A stretch of 61,468 nucleotides of DNA from Ideonella aquatica (lineage in GTDB: Bacteria > Pseudomonadota > Gammaproteobacteria > Burkholderiales > Burkholderiaceae_C), in contig NZ_JAGQDE010000023.1 in assembly GCF_018069755.1 (NCBI RefSeq), forward strand, positions 1-61,468. Direction: 5' to 3'. The first letter of the stretch is position 1. Each line of letters begins with the position of its first letter. The notes beneath the pieces were generated by a model, which saw only the letters and a list, made by a program, of their open reading frames with translations, ran no database searches and had not been told where the DNA came from. Below are positions 9,414 through 18,348 of this stretch, in pieces. A program made the position numbers and the translations under genes.

Positions 9414-10583
9414 TCAGCCGCCGAGCGCCCGCAGGCGCAGCAGCAGGGCCAGCGCCACCAGGCTGCAGCCGCCGGTGAGCCACAGCGCCGACGGGCCCCA
9501 GGCCTCCAAGGCCAGCCCGAACAGCCAGGGCGCCAGCGCCTGCGAGACCCGCGCCGGCATCATCAGCAGCCCTTGTCGCTGGCCATAGCCGGCAGGGCCG
9601 AACAGCACCAGCGGCAGCGTGCCCTTGGCAATCGTCAGGATGCCGTTGCCGGCGCCATGCAGCAGGCCGAACATCGGCGCGGCCACCGGTCCCAGCGCCA
9701 GCAGCAGGGCCGCGCCCAGCGGGTGCAGGCCGGCGGCCAGGCGCGCCGACAGCAGCGGATGCCAGTGGCGCAGAAACCCGAACTCGGCCAGTCGCGCCGC
9801 CACTTGCGCCGGGCCGATCAGGCCGCCGATCCACACCGCGGTGGACAGGCCCACGCCGCTGGCCTGAAGCAGCTGCGGCAAATGCGCCGCCATCGCGGTG
9901 GAGTTGAACCAGGCGATGGCGAACACGCCGGCCAGCGCCAGTGTCGTGCCCAGGCCGGGCGGCGCGGGCGCGGTCGTGGGCACCACGTCCGCATCCGTCA
10001 CCGACGGGTGCGCCAGCGCAGCGCTGCGCGCCCGCGGCACGCTGGCGTGCAGTGGCAGCCCCAGCAGCAGGTGCAGCCCGGCCCAGGCCAGGCAGGCGTC
10101 ACGCCAGCCGTAGCGCGTCAACAGCCAGGCGCTCAGCGGCCAGGCTGCGGTGCTGGCCAGACCGCCCAGCAGCGTGATGCCGGTGATGCCGCCGCGCGAA
10201 TCGCTGCCCCACAGCCGCACCAGTGCGGCAAAGGCCGACTCGTACAGTCCCAGGGACATGCCCACGCCCAGCAGCGCCCAGGCCGCGAACAGGCCCGCCG
10301 GCCCGTGCACCTGGGACATCGCCGCCAGTGCCCCCGCCAGCACGACATTGCTGGCCAGCAGCACCGGCCGGCCGCCATGCCGGTCCACCCAGGCCCCCGC
10401 GCGCGGGCCGCACAGCGCCGACACCACCAGCGCCAGGCTGAACGCGGCAAAGGCCGTGCTGACCGACAGGCCCAGCTCGGCCGCCATCGGGGCGGCCAGC
10501 ACCGCCGGCAGGTAGTAGGTCGAGCCATAGGCCAGCACCTGACCCAGGCCCAGGGCGATGACGAGAGGCGCGCGCGGGTCCAC
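9414..10583 (-). CDS. Major facilitator superfamily transporter
   Basis: A 389-residue integral membrane protein with about 12 hydrophobic helices. The family motif between helices 2 and 3 appears as GAWVDRHGGRP. Substrate cannot be told. It must start at GTG (10583), since an in-frame stop lies just upstream. It begins 11 bp after the YkgJ-type gene, so it is the last gene of the unit led by the DUF2779 gene, which carries a sigma54-type promoter. Confidence 0.85.
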   Translation of the reverse strand: MDPRAPLVIALGLGQVLAYGSTYYLPAVLAAPMAAELGLSVSTAFAAFSLALVVSALCGPRAGAWVDRHGGRPVLLASNVVLAGALAAMSQVHGPAGLFAAWALLGVGMSLGLYESAFAALVRLWGSDSRGGITGITLLGGLASTAAWPLSAWLLTRYGWRDACLAWAGLHLLLGLPLHASVPRARSAALAHPSVTDADVVPTTAPAPPGLGTTLALAGVFAIAWFNSTAMAAHLPQLLQASGVGLSTAVWIGGLIGPAQVAARLAEFGFLRHWHPLLSARLAAGLHPLGAALLLALGPVAAPMFGLLHGAGNGILTIAKGTLPLVLFGPAGYGQRQGLLMMPARVSQALAPWLFGLALEAWGPSALWLTGGCSLVALALLLRLRALGG

Positions 10584-10593
10584 CCGCGCATTG

Positions 10594-11313
10594 TCACTTC
10601 AGCGCATCGAAGACCCGGGTCATCTCGTCGGCCGGCACATCGTCCAGGGCCGCGCCCGACAGCGGGTCCTGGCCGGCCAGCCAGGCCGCCTCGGTCGCAT
10701 CGTCATCCAGCGCCAGCAGCAGCGCCGCATTGAGCTCATAGGCACCCCAGGCCAGGCCGGCGTCGCGCAGGGCCGACTGCAGCGCGCCCTGCACCAGCGC
10801 GCGCACCAGGCGGTGGCCGGGGCTGAAGGGCACCTCGTCGCGCCGCCCCGCGGCCGCCTCGGCACAGGCCCGCAGGTCGTGCGAGGCATGGCCCCGGCAG
10901 GCCAGCGGCCGCACCGCATAGATCACGCACACGCCCTGCGCGATGAAGGGGCAGCGCTGGCGCAGCGCGACGCGCTGGGCCTCGCCCAGGCCATGGGTGG
11001 CCGCGTCGGCGGCGCGCACCTGGCCGACCAGGTCGATGCCGCGCGACAGCAACCGCGGCTGCACCGCGCGCAGGAAGGCCGCCACGGCCAGCACCTCGGG
11101 CGCGGTGGCCGACACCCGCAGCGTGCAGCAGGTGGCGCAGCCGCGGCAACAGGCCAGTGGCGGCTCGTCGGCGCATTGCTGGGCCACGTTGGCGGCGAAG
11201 CTGTCGGCCGCCTGGGCCAGCAGCTGCGCCGCCAGGGTGGCGGCGCCGGCCTGCTGCGCCAGTGTGGCGGCAAAGGCTTGCTGCTGCTGGCGGAAGAAGT
11301 CAGGCGCGCTCAT
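10594..11313 (-). CDS. YkgJ-family cysteine cluster protein
   Basis: A 239-residue protein with the CxxCxxCC-type signature: CCRGCATCC near residue 55, then CPFIAQGVCVIYAVRPLACRG. These eight or so cysteines bind an Fe-S cluster or zinc in the YkgJ (UPF0153) family, whose role is not settled. The N-terminal 50 residues are an Ala/Gln-rich helix. It lies in the unit between a 119-residue unknown and an MFS transporter. Confidence 0.85.
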   Translation of the reverse strand: MSAPDFFRQQQQAFAATLAQQAGAATLAAQLLAQAADSFAANVAQQCADEPPLACCRGCATCCTLRVSATAPEVLAVAAFLRAVQPRLLSRGIDLVGQVRAADAATHGLGEAQRVALRQRCPFIAQGVCVIYAVRPLACRGHASHDLRACAEAAAGRRDEVPFSPGHRLVRALVQGALQSALRDAGLAWGAYELNAALLLALDDDATEAAWLAGQDPLSGAALDDVPADEMTRVFDALK

Positions 11314-11329
11314 CGCTCAGGGGGCGGGC

Positions 11330-11689
11330 TCAGTAGTGGATCTGGAACCAGTCGGGTTCGCGCCGGTGCAGCTCATCCAGCAGCACCAGCGTGGCCGGCA
11401 GCGCGGCGCTGGCCACGTACCAGACGATCTCCCGGCGCGCGGTCTGCTGACGCTCCAGCGCGATGAGCACGGCGCTCCAGGCCGACCAGTCGACCTGCGG
11501 CAGGCGCAGCATCACCACCGGCGGCAGGTGGGCCAGCGTGCGGGCGATGTCCAGCAGATGGCCCTCGACCGCGGCGCAGGTGTTGGGGCTGGCGAACAAC
11601 TCGTCGGCGCCGTCCTCCAGCCCCACCAGCAGGGCCAGCAGCGCATCACCATGGCGGTGGATCAGGTCGAACAGCGCGCGGGCGTACAT
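11330..11689 (-). CDS. Protein of unknown function
   Basis: A 119-residue, mostly helical protein (MYARALFDLIHRHGDALLAL at the start) that I do not recognise. It contains one Cys and ends with EPDWFQIHY. There is no signal peptide. It lies 16 bp ahead of the YkgJ-type gene and 125 bp behind the DUF2779 gene, in the same orientation. Its only hint of function is the sigma54-type promoter in front of this unit. Confidence 0.65.
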   Translation of the reverse strand: MYARALFDLIHRHGDALLALLVGLEDGADELFASPNTCAAVEGHLLDIARTLAHLPPVVMLRLPQVDWSAWSAVLIALERQQTARREIVWYVASAALPATLVLLDELHRREPDWFQIHY

Positions 11690-11814
11690 GGCAGGGCAAC
11701 GAGGGTGGGTCCGGTTTGTCGGAAGGTCGACAGACGGCAGCGCCACGCGGCGGGCCGACGCGGGGCTGCGTGCAAGACCCGTGCTCACCGGCCCCGGGGC
11801 CGTCCGGCCAGGGC

Positions 11815-13302
11815 TCAGCCCGCCTCGATCAGCCAGGCGAGGTAGGCCTGCAGCGCGCGCACCTGGCGCTCGCCGTGGCGCGCCAGCACGGCGCGCAGCG
11901 CGGCCCGGCGCTCGGGCGCTGTGTCGGCGCGCAGCGACAGGCCGTAGGCCTGCAGGGGCGAGCGCAGGCCGGGCTCGTCCAGCGCCTGCGCGCCCAGCCC
12001 AGGCAGCACCGCCCGCCACAGCGCCCGGGCCGACCAGGAGCCCGCCTGGTCGGGGTGGTAGGCGTGGGCCCGCCCCAGCGCGAACACATCGACCAGGCCG
12101 GCCGCCAGCGCCTCCAGCCGTGCCGCCTGCGCCGGCACGCGCTGCGCCAGTTCACGCAGCCGGTTGCGCTCGAAGCCGGCCTGGTAGGCGAACAGCGTGC
12201 CGCCGGGCGGCAGCGCCGCCAGCAGGCGCTGGACGACCTCGGTGCGTGGGTCGGACTGGCCCTCGGCCAGGTGCTGTTGCAGCGTCCAGCCGCCATCGGC
12301 GGTGGCCTCGCCCAGCGTCCACTGGAAGGGCAGGATCTGGTAAGGCCGGGTGCCCGACCAGATCGGCACCGCCAGGCCGATGGTCTCGATGCGCAGGAAA
12401 CGCCAGGGCCGCGGCCAGTGGGCGGCCAGCGCGGCCACACCGGGCTCGCGCACCGGGGCGCCCTGCTGCACGGCGCGTGCGGCGCGACGCAGGCGCGGCT
12501 GTGGCAGCGCGGTCAGCGGCACGTCGAGCACGCTGCGGTGGCCCGCCAGCCGCAGTTGCTCGGCGCGCTCGCGGCCCAGGATCTCCAGCGCCTGCGCGGG
12601 TGGCACCGCCGCAGGTGCCGGCTCGCCGGCGTGGCAGTGGTCCGCGTAGGCGCAGCCGCCGTCGGCCGCGCAGGGCGCCACCAGGGGCATCGGCGGCTCG
12701 CGGCCGTGGGCGCTGCGCTGCAGCGCCACCAGCCACTCGGCCACCGGCCGGCTGCCCAGCATCGGTCCGACGTCGACCTCGCGGAACAGGCCGGCGTAGC
12801 AGCCCAGGCCCGGGTACAGGAAGTCGGTGTCGATCAGCAGCAGGCCCACCGACTGCAGCCGCCAGCCGGCCCGCGCCGCGACATGCGCGGCCCAGGCCAG
12901 CGCATCGACATCCGGCGCGTCAGCCACCGTGCCCAGGCGAAGGCGCCACAGCCGCCAGCCCCGGGCGCCGCGCTGCATCACGTCGATGCGGCAGCGTGCG
13001 CCATCGTCGCTGGCCAGGCAGGCGCCCAGCAGCGCGGCCTCGGGGTCGGGGCGCGCGCTCAGCTCGGCCAGGGCGAGCTGGGTCTGGGCGACGGCACGGA
13101 CCCAGTCGGCGTCGTCGCGGGGCGCGGCGATCTCGCGCGCGCCGGCATAGGACGCCCGCAGCGCCGCCGCCGCTTCGGCGCTGTCGCCCACCCGTGGCGG
13201 TTGGCCGGTCGGCGCCGCGCCCTGGCGGTGCAGCCAGTGCAGGCGCGGGCAGGCGCGCCAGCGGCGCAGGTCCGGCTCGTCGAGGAAGGAGATCGGTGTC
13301 AT
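11815..13302 (-). CDS. DUF2779-family protein with altered exonuclease motif
   Basis: A 495-residue protein resembling DUF2779: an N-terminal FLDEPDLRRWRACPRLHWLH segment, a cysteine cluster near residue 210 (CAADGGCAYADHC) and a C-terminal RNase H-like 3'-5' exonuclease region (FLRIETIGLAVPIWSGTRPY, ILPFQWTLG). Family members usually read D-x-E in that first motif; here the Asp position is Arg (LRIET), so nuclease activity may be lost. The ATG at 13302 lies about 55 nt downstream of a sigma54-type promoter start. The open frame continues upstream without similarity. Confidence 0.78.
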   Translation of the reverse strand: MTPISFLDEPDLRRWRACPRLHWLHRQGAAPTGQPPRVGDSAEAAAALRASYAGAREIAAPRDDADWVRAVAQTQLALAELSARPDPEAALLGACLASDDGARCRIDVMQRGARGWRLWRLRLGTVADAPDVDALAWAAHVAARAGWRLQSVGLLLIDTDFLYPGLGCYAGLFREVDVGPMLGSRPVAEWLVALQRSAHGREPPMPLVAPCAADGGCAYADHCHAGEPAPAAVPPAQALEILGRERAEQLRLAGHRSVLDVPLTALPQPRLRRAARAVQQGAPVREPGVAALAAHWPRPWRFLRIETIGLAVPIWSGTRPYQILPFQWTLGEATADGGWTLQQHLAEGQSDPRTEVVQRLLAALPPGGTLFAYQAGFERNRLRELAQRVPAQAARLEALAAGLVDVFALGRAHAYHPDQAGSWSARALWRAVLPGLGAQALDEPGLRSPLQAYGLSLRADTAPERRAALRAVLARHGERQVRALQAYLAWLIEAG

Positions 13303-13369
13303 CGTGCGGCAGCCCGGGCGCGACGCGCCCCGGCCTGGTGCCCGGTCGTGTCCGCCCGGCCGCCGACCA

Positions 13370-13385
13370 TGCAGACGGCGTGCCA
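13370..13385 (-). promoter_or_regulatory. sigma54-type promoter of the DUF2779 unit
   Basis: TGGCACG-CCGT-CTGCA on the minus strand, with GG and GC 10 bp apart, one base from consensus in the -12 half. Predicted start near 13358. No perfect TGT-N10-ACA site was found within 200 bp upstream, so the activator may be another enhancer-binding protein. Confidence 0.7.
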
Positions 13386-13412
13386 AGTCGGTGCGAGATC
13401 CAGGGTTTTCCC

Positions 13413-13428
13413 GAGCACGCTTTTTGCA
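13413..13428 (+). promoter_or_regulatory. sigma54-like element of the divergent unknown gene
   Basis: GAGCACG-CTTT-TTGCA on the plus strand matches TGGCACG-N4-TTGCA except for the first two bases, but one of those is in the critical GG pair. Predicted start near 13439, 26 nt before the ATG at 13465. Weak or degenerate; kept because it is back to back with the site at 13370-13385. Confidence 0.4.
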
Positions 13429-13464
13429 GGTGACCAGGCAGAAACGCGCCTCAGGAGATCCCGC

Positions 13465-13884
13465 ATGGGCCGACAGCTGCACGCCTACCTCGCCCCCACG
13501 GCACTGCCCGATGCCGCCGCGCTGCAGCGTGCGCTGGACGCGCTGCAGCTGGGCCTGGAACTGCGCGGCGCCTGGCCGCCTGCCGGCCCGACCGCCGAGC
13601 TGCCGCTGTCGCTGTACGGCCAGGACGCCTGCGTGCAGGTGGACTTGCAGGCGGCGCCGCACTGGCCCGAGGGGGTGCCCTGCGAGGTGGATGTGGCCAC
13701 GCTGGAGCTGATGCTGGCGCTGCGCTGGAGCGGCGGCCCGCGCGAGCACCTGGCCGCGCTGGCCCTGGCTGCGGCGCTGGCCGAGGGCGCCCAGGCCCAG
13801 GTGCTGGAGCCCGAGTGCCGGCTGGCGGTGGGGCCCAGCGCGCTGCAGACCGTGGCGCGCGAGATCCGCGACGAGCAGCTCTGA
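13465..13884 (+). CDS. Protein of unknown function divergent from the DUF2779 gene
   Basis: A 139-residue acidic, leucine/alanine-rich soluble protein that I do not recognise. The ATG at 13465 has AGGAG 8 nt upstream. There are only two cysteines and no membrane segment. It lies alone between the divergent DUF2779 gene and modE. A sigma54-like element precedes it, which is the only hint of a link to nitrogen fixation. Confidence 0.7.
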   Translation: MGRQLHAYLAPTALPDAAALQRALDALQLGLELRGAWPPAGPTAELPLSLYGQDACVQVDLQAAPHWPEGVPCEVDVATLELMLALRWSGGPREHLAALALAAALAEGAQAQVLEPECRLAVGPSALQTVAREIRDEQL

Positions 13885-14166
13885 TCAGCCGCTCGGCGCC
13901 GGCCTGCGGCAGCCGGTGAAGGGTGAGACCGCCCGGCGTGTCGATTGGCACCGTGGATGCGGCGTGCCACGGCCGTGTGATGCCCTTGCGCAGGTCACGA
14001 GACACCCACCTGTCGACCCGTCCCGCCGAGCGGGAGGTGACCAGAAGCCCCCGATGCCCCGTGCCACGCGCTCCCCCACCCTGCCCCCTGCTGCCGCCCC
14101 CATGCCGCCCCGCATGGCGTGCGGCAGCTGGCGCTGGTGGCGCCGGTCAGGTGCTGGTCAGCGGCC
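13885..14166. other. Gene-free gap between an unknown gene and modE
   Basis: 282 bp with no supported gene. It contains a short hairpin CCCGC-CGA-GCGGG near 14021-14033 without a T run. A sigma54-like string on the plus strand leads to no gene. Otherwise nothing recognisable. Confidence 0.6.
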
Positions 14167-15093
14167 TCAGGCCGGCACCGCCAGCATCACGGCGTAGGCC
14201 TTGAAGGTGGCGGTGGCCGCCTGGCCCACGGCCAGGCCCAGCGCATCGACCGCGTCATTGGTGACACTGGCGGTGATGGTGGCGCCGCCCGGCAGCGTGA
14301 CGCCCACCAGCGAGCTGACAGCGCCCTTCTGCACCCGCGAGATCGTGCCCGCCAGCTGGTTGCGCGCCGACAGCTTGTAGCCGGCAAAGTCGGTCACCAG
14401 CACCACCTCGGAGGACTTGACCAGGGCCAGCGCCTCGGCGCCCAGCTTCAGGCCCAGGCGCGAGGCCGCCGCGGCGGTCATCGAGGCGGTGACGGTCTGC
14501 CCGTGGCCGATGTCCAGCGTGGCCTGGGTGGTGGCCGGGCCGTCATGCAGCTCGGTGACCAGGCCGGCGAACTGGTTGCGGGCGGTGGCTTTCATGGACA
14601 GTCTCCGAAGCAGGTTGGACAGGTGCGATTGCTGCAGCAGCCAGGCCTCCTGCTCGGCCAGGAAGCCGGCGTGGCGGGCCTGCAGCTGGTCCCAGGTCTC
14701 GAGCAGGTGGCGGGCGGCGTAGGTCAGGCGCGAGCCGCCGCCACCGCGGCCGCCGGTCTGGCTGACCAGCAGCGGCGAGCGCGCCAGGTTGCCGGCGGTC
14801 TCCAGGATCAGCCAGGCGCCCTTGTAGCTGTAGCCCGCGGCGCGCGCGGCCTTCTGCAGCGAGCCGCTGGCGTCGATCGCGCGCAGCAGGGCGAAAAAGC
14901 GCGCGTCGAGCCGGCCGGCCAGGCGCAGTTCGCCCTGCAGCAGGGTGGTGTCGCGCCGGGCACCGGGCTCGGTCGGGGCGCCGGGCAGGCTGTCGACAGC
15001 GGCGGGAGGTGTGGTTTCCGACAAATCGGACGCTCGTGATGTGCTTGTGTACTGTACGGCGTTGCAAGCAGAAATCACGCCCGGAGGCGCCAT
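14167..15093 (-). CDS. modE: Molybdate-responsive transcriptional regulator
   Basis: A 308-residue ModE: an N-terminal winged helix (ARFFALLRAIDASGSLQKAA, then GYSYKGAWLILETAGNL) followed by two molybdate-binding TOBE/Mop domains (about residues 170-235 and 240-305, each starting like ARNQFAGLVT and ARNQLAGTIS). Molybdate-bound ModE normally represses modABC. The ATG at 15093 has AAAGG 5 nt upstream but leaves about 50 low-complexity residues before the first domain, so the true start may be further in. Divergent from modABC with a ModE-like box between. Confidence 0.92.
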   Translation of the reverse strand: MAPPGVISACNAVQYTSTSRASDLSETTPPAAVDSLPGAPTEPGARRDTTLLQGELRLAGRLDARFFALLRAIDASGSLQKAARAAGYSYKGAWLILETAGNLARSPLLVSQTGGRGGGGSRLTYAARHLLETWDQLQARHAGFLAEQEAWLLQQSHLSNLLRRLSMKATARNQFAGLVTELHDGPATTQATLDIGHGQTVTASMTAAAASRLGLKLGAEALALVKSSEVVLVTDFAGYKLSARNQLAGTISRVQKGAVSSLVGVTLPGGATITASVTNDAVDALGLAVGQAATATFKAYAVMLAVPA

Positions 15094-15134
15094 GGCTGCC
15101 TTTCTCCCAGGGAACAGCAGGCTGGCGTCGGCGT

Positions 15135-15150
15135 TGGCACGATCGCTGCA
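15135..15150 (+). promoter_or_regulatory. sigma54-type promoter of modABC
   Basis: TGGCACG-ATCG-CTGCA on the plus strand is one base from the -24/-12 consensus. Predicted start near 15161, inside the ModE-like box and 64 nt before the modA ATG. No perfect NifA site was found upstream. Confidence 0.7.
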
Positions 15151-15158
15151 ACCATGTT

Positions 15159-15182
15159 CGTGATGTCTTCGATAACATAACG
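15159..15182 (+). promoter_or_regulatory. ModE-binding box in front of modA
   Basis: Inverted repeat CGTGATGT-N8-ACATAACG; the arms match 7 of 8 and closely resemble the known ModE operator half-site CGTTATGT/ACATAACG with 8-bp spacing. It overlaps the predicted transcription start, so bound ModE would block initiation. A weaker, partial copy (CGTGATGT-N8-ACTGTACG) lies at 15035-15058 in the modE 5' region. Confidence 0.8.
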
Positions 15183-15224
15183 CCACGACTCCGCCCGAGG
15201 CTGGCGTTCGACCGGGAGTCCCCG

Positions 15225-15998
15225 ATGCCACCCCTGACCCTCCTGATCCTGCTGCTGGCGGCCCTGTGGGCCCCGGCCGCGGCGTGGGCCGAGAAGATCA
15301 CCATCGCGGCCGCAGCCGACCTGAAGTTCGCGATGGACGATGTGGTGACCGCCTTTCGCCAGACGAACCCCGGCGATGAGGTGGAGGTGGTCTATGGCTC
15401 CTCCGGCAAGTTCTTCGCGCAGATCCAGAACGCTGCGCCCTACGACCTGTTCTTCTCGGCCGACATCGGCTATGCGCGCGAGCTGGCCAAGGCGGGCCTG
15501 GCCGCGTCCGAGGTGCGCCCGTATGCGGTGGGCCGGTTGGTGCTGTGGAGCGCCAGCCTGGATGCGCGCGGCATGACGCTGGCCAGCCTGGCCGACCCCA
15601 GGATCACCCGCATCGCCATCGCCAACCCGCGCCACGCGCCCTACGGCCAGCGCGCCGAGGAAGCGCTGCGCGCCGCCGGCGTCTGGGCCCAGGTGGAGCC
15701 CAAGCTGGTCTACGGCGAGAACATCGCACAGACCGCGCAGTTCGTGCAGACCGGCAATGCCCAGGTGGGGCTGATCGCGCTGGCCTTGGCACTGAGCCCC
15801 GAATTGTCGGCACGCGGCGGCCATGCGCTGGTGCCCGAGCGGCTGCACCAGCCGCTGGAGCAGGGCTTCATCATCACGCGGCGGGCGGCCGGCAGCGCAC
15901 TGGCGCGCCGCTTCGCCGATTTCAGTGCCAGCCCGCCTGCGCGCGCCGTGATGGACCGCTACGGCTTCGTGCTGCCGGCCGGCACCAGCGGACGATGA
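15225..15998 (+). CDS. modA: Molybdate ABC transporter, periplasmic binding protein
   Basis: A 257-residue ModA with a clear signal peptide (hydrophobic [12 protein letters not shown], cleavage near AAAWA-EK). The mature protein has the family pattern [27 protein letters not shown] and DLFFSADI, which hold the oxyanion ligands. It captures molybdate for FeMo-cofactor and other molybdoenzymes. The ATG at 15225 has GGGAG upstream. The stop overlaps the modB start (ATGA). Confidence 0.95.
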   Translation: MPPLTLLILLLAALWAPAAAWAEKITIAAAADLKFAMDDVVTAFRQTNPGDEVEVVYGSSGKFFAQIQNAAPYDLFFSADIGYARELAKAGLAASEVRPYAVGRLVLWSASLDARGMTLASLADPRITRIAIANPRHAPYGQRAEEALRAAGVWAQVEPKLVYGENIAQTAQFVQTGNAQVGLIALALALSPELSARGGHALVPERLHQPLEQGFIITRRAAGSALARRFADFSASPPARAVMDRYGFVLPAGTSGR

Positions 15999-16669
15999 GC
16001 GATCAGGACCTGCAGGCCCTGTGGCTCACGGCCCGCCTGGCCGCCACGGTGACGGCACTGCTGCTGCTGATCGGCACCCCGGTGGCGTGGTGGCTGGCGC
16101 GCACCGGCAGCCGCTGGAAGGGCCCGGTCAGTGCGGTGGTGGCGCTGCCGCTGGTGCTGCCGCCCTCGGTGTTGGGCTTCTACCTGCTGCTGGCGATGGG
16201 CCCCGAGGGCCTGGTGGGCCGGCTGACCCAGGCGCTGGGACTGGGGCTGCTGCCCTTCAGCTTCGGCGGCCTGGTGGTGGCCTCGGTGTTCTATTCCCTG
16301 CCCTTCATGGTGCAGCCGCTGCAGTCGGCCTTCGAGGCCATCGGCGAGCGGCCGCTGGAGGTGGCGGCCACGCTGCGCGCCTCGCCCCTGGATGCCTTCT
16401 TCAGCGTGGCCGTGCCGATGGCCGCGCCGGGATTCCTGACGGCCTCGGTGCTGACCTTCGCGCACACCGTGGGCGAGTTCGGCGTGGTGCTGATGATCGG
16501 CGGCAACCTGCCGGGCGCCACGCGCGTGGCCTCGGTGCAGATCTACGACCATGTCGAGTCGCTGGCCTACCCGCAGGCGCACCGCCTGGCCGCGGTGCTG
16601 CTGGTGTTCTCGTTCACGGTGCTGCTGGCAGTCTATGCCTGGCGGCCCGCCGCCCGGCGGGAGGCCTGA
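15995..16669 (+). CDS. modB: Molybdate ABC transporter permease
   Basis: A 224-residue inner-membrane permease with about five hydrophobic helices. The loop that docks on the ATPase is visible as [20 protein letters not shown] (EAA motif), followed by [17 protein letters not shown], typical of ModB. It overlaps modA by 4 nt and ends 1 bp before modC. Confidence 0.95.
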   Translation: MSDQDLQALWLTARLAATVTALLLLIGTPVAWWLARTGSRWKGPVSAVVALPLVLPPSVLGFYLLLAMGPEGLVGRLTQALGLGLLPFSFGGLVVASVFYSLPFMVQPLQSAFEAIGERPLEVAATLRASPLDAFFSVAVPMAAPGFLTASVLTFAHTVGEFGVVLMIGGNLPGATRVASVQIYDHVESLAYPQAHRLAAVLLVFSFTVLLAVYAWRPAARREA

Positions 16670-16670
16670 G

Positions 16671-17738
16671 ATGAGGGACATCGAGGCCCGCTTCCAGCTC
16701 GAACGCCCGGGCTTCACGCTCGATGTCGACCTGCGCCTGCCGGGGCGTGGCGTCAGCGCGCTGTTCGGCGTGTCCGGCTCGGGCAAGACCACGCTGCTGC
16801 GCTGCATCGCCGGGCTGGAGCGCGCGGCGCGCGGCCGCCTGGTGGTGGACGGCGAGGTCTGGCAGGACGGCAGCCGTTGGCGCCCCACGCACCAGCGGCC
16901 GATCGGCTATGTCTTCCAGGAGGCCAGCCTGTTTCCGCACCTGTCGGTGCAGGCCAACCTGCGCTATGGCCTGCGGCGCAGCCCGGGGGCCTCGGACACG
17001 CCGCTGACGCAGGCGATTGAGTTGCTGGGCATCGGCCACCTGCTGGCGCGCCGGCCGGCGCAGCTCTCGGGTGGCGAGCGCCAGCGCGTGGCCATCGCCC
17101 GGGCGCTGGCCGTCAGCCCGCGCGTGCTGCTGATGGACGAACCGCTGTCGGCGCTGGACCTGCGCCGGCGGCAGGAGGTGCTGCCCTACCTGGACCGCCT
17201 GCACGACGAGCTGGCGATGCCGCTGCTCTACGTCAGCCACGCACCCGACGAGGTGGCGCGTCTGGCTGACCACCTGGTGGTGCTGGAGCAGGGCCGCGTG
17301 CAGGCCCAGGGACCGCTGCGCGAGACCCTGTCGCGGCTGGACCTGCCGATCCGTCTGGGCGAGGACGCCAGCGCCATCGTCGACGCCCGGGTGACCGAGA
17401 TCGACGCGGCCTGGCACCTGGTGCGCGTCGACTTCGACGGCGGCCACCTGTGGGCGCGCGATCCCGGCCTGGTGCTGGGTCAGCGGGTGCGCGTGCGGGT
17501 GCTGGCGCGCGATGTCAGCCTGGCGCTGGCGCCCGGCACCAGCAGCATCCAGAACGTGCTGCCCGGCGTGGTCGACGCGGTGGGTGACGACGAGCACCCC
17601 GGCCTGGCGCTGGTGCGCGTGCGCGTGGGCGACGCCCTGCTGCTGTCCCGCCTGACCCGGCGCTCGGCGGCGGCGCTGCAGGTGGCGCCAGGCCAGGCGC
17701 TGTGGGTGCAAGTCAAGTCGGTGGCCTTGCTGGAGTAG
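16671..17738 (+). CDS. modC: Molybdate ABC transporter ATP-binding protein
   Basis: A 355-residue ATPase with Walker A (GVSGSGKTT), signature LSGGERQRVAIARAL, Walker B (VLLMDEPLSALD) and switch His (YVSHAPDEVA). Residues about 290-355 form the C-terminal Mop/TOBE domain usual for ModC, which can bind molybdate and regulate transport. Last gene of modABC. Confidence 0.95.
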   Translation: MRDIEARFQLERPGFTLDVDLRLPGRGVSALFGVSGSGKTTLLRCIAGLERAARGRLVVDGEVWQDGSRWRPTHQRPIGYVFQEASLFPHLSVQANLRYGLRRSPGASDTPLTQAIELLGIGHLLARRPAQLSGGERQRVAIARALAVSPRVLLMDEPLSALDLRRRQEVLPYLDRLHDELAMPLLYVSHAPDEVARLADHLVVLEQGRVQAQGPLRETLSRLDLPIRLGEDASAIVDARVTEIDAAWHLVRVDFDGGHLWARDPGLVLGQRVRVRVLARDVSLALAPGTSSIQNVLPGVVDAVGDDEHPGLALVRVRVGDALLLSRLTRRSAAALQVAPGQALWVQVKSVALLE

Positions 17739-17812
17739 CCCCGGGCCCGGCCCACCCGGCATGCTGGCAGGGCCCGCGTGCAGGTCGGCGTTCAGGCCAG
17801 GCCATCTGGCGC

Positions 17813-18304
17813 TCAGCGCGCCGAGCGCACCAGCCGCACGTACAGCGGGTTGCCGATGCCCGTCTGGTTCTGCACATAGCTGTCCGCGAAGTCCACCGTC
17901 CAGGCGATGTTGGGGCGCTGCGCGAAGGGCGTCGAGGACCAGGCCTTGTCCTGCGGTGTGGCCGGGAACACGCTGGCGTCGATCGCCGGCAGGCGGCAGC
18001 CCATGTCGAGCAGACTGGCCAGTTCCTTCACCTGGGGCAACCGCCAGCCGCTGGGGTTGTTGCCGGGGTTGGCCTGGCGGGCCAGTCCCAGCGCGTCGGC
18101 GTGGGTGTGGGTGGTGGCGGTGCCGGTGCAGGTGCTGCCGTTCCAGGTCTGGCCGGCACTGCAGCGTTGCCAGACCAGGCCGCTGCGCAGGTCGATGACC
18201 TGGTCGTCGTGCAGCTCGAAGCGCTGGGCTGCGGGCCAGGTGGGGCAGGCGGCATGGGCGTTGCAGGCCACGGCCAGCAGCGCCAGAGTCTTGATCGTGT
18301 TCAT
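17813..18304 (-). CDS. Exported DUF1566 (Lcl C-terminal) domain protein
   Basis: A 163-residue exported protein: signal peptide (MNTIKTLALLAVACNAHAAC) followed by a DUF1566 domain with SGLVWQRCS, GWRLPQVKELASLLDMG, WSSTPFA and C-terminal YVRLVRS. The family occurs in cell-surface or periplasmic proteins of unknown function. Two ATGs stand in tandem; the second (18304) has the better spacing from GGAGG. The larger DUF1566 lipoprotein lies directly upstream in the same orientation. Confidence 0.8.
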   Translation of the reverse strand: MNTIKTLALLAVACNAHAACPTWPAAQRFELHDDQVIDLRSGLVWQRCSAGQTWNGSTCTGTATTHTHADALGLARQANPGNNPSGWRLPQVKELASLLDMGCRLPAIDASVFPATPQDKAWSSTPFAQRPNIAWTVDFADSYVQNQTGIGNPLYVRLVRSAR

Positions 18305-18348
18305 CATCACCTCCTTGAAGTCGTGGCGTCGCACATCGGTGGGGTGCC

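Noticed and set aside
13946-13961. sigma54-like string TGGCACCGTGGATGCG on the plus strand
   Set aside because: Spacing is right, but no plus-strand gene follows before modABC at 15.2 kb, and the modE gene lies in the opposite direction.
15035-15058. Second ModE box for modE autoregulation
   Set aside because: Only one half-site (CGTGATGT) is good; the other arm matches 5 of 8. It also lies within the predicted modE coding region.
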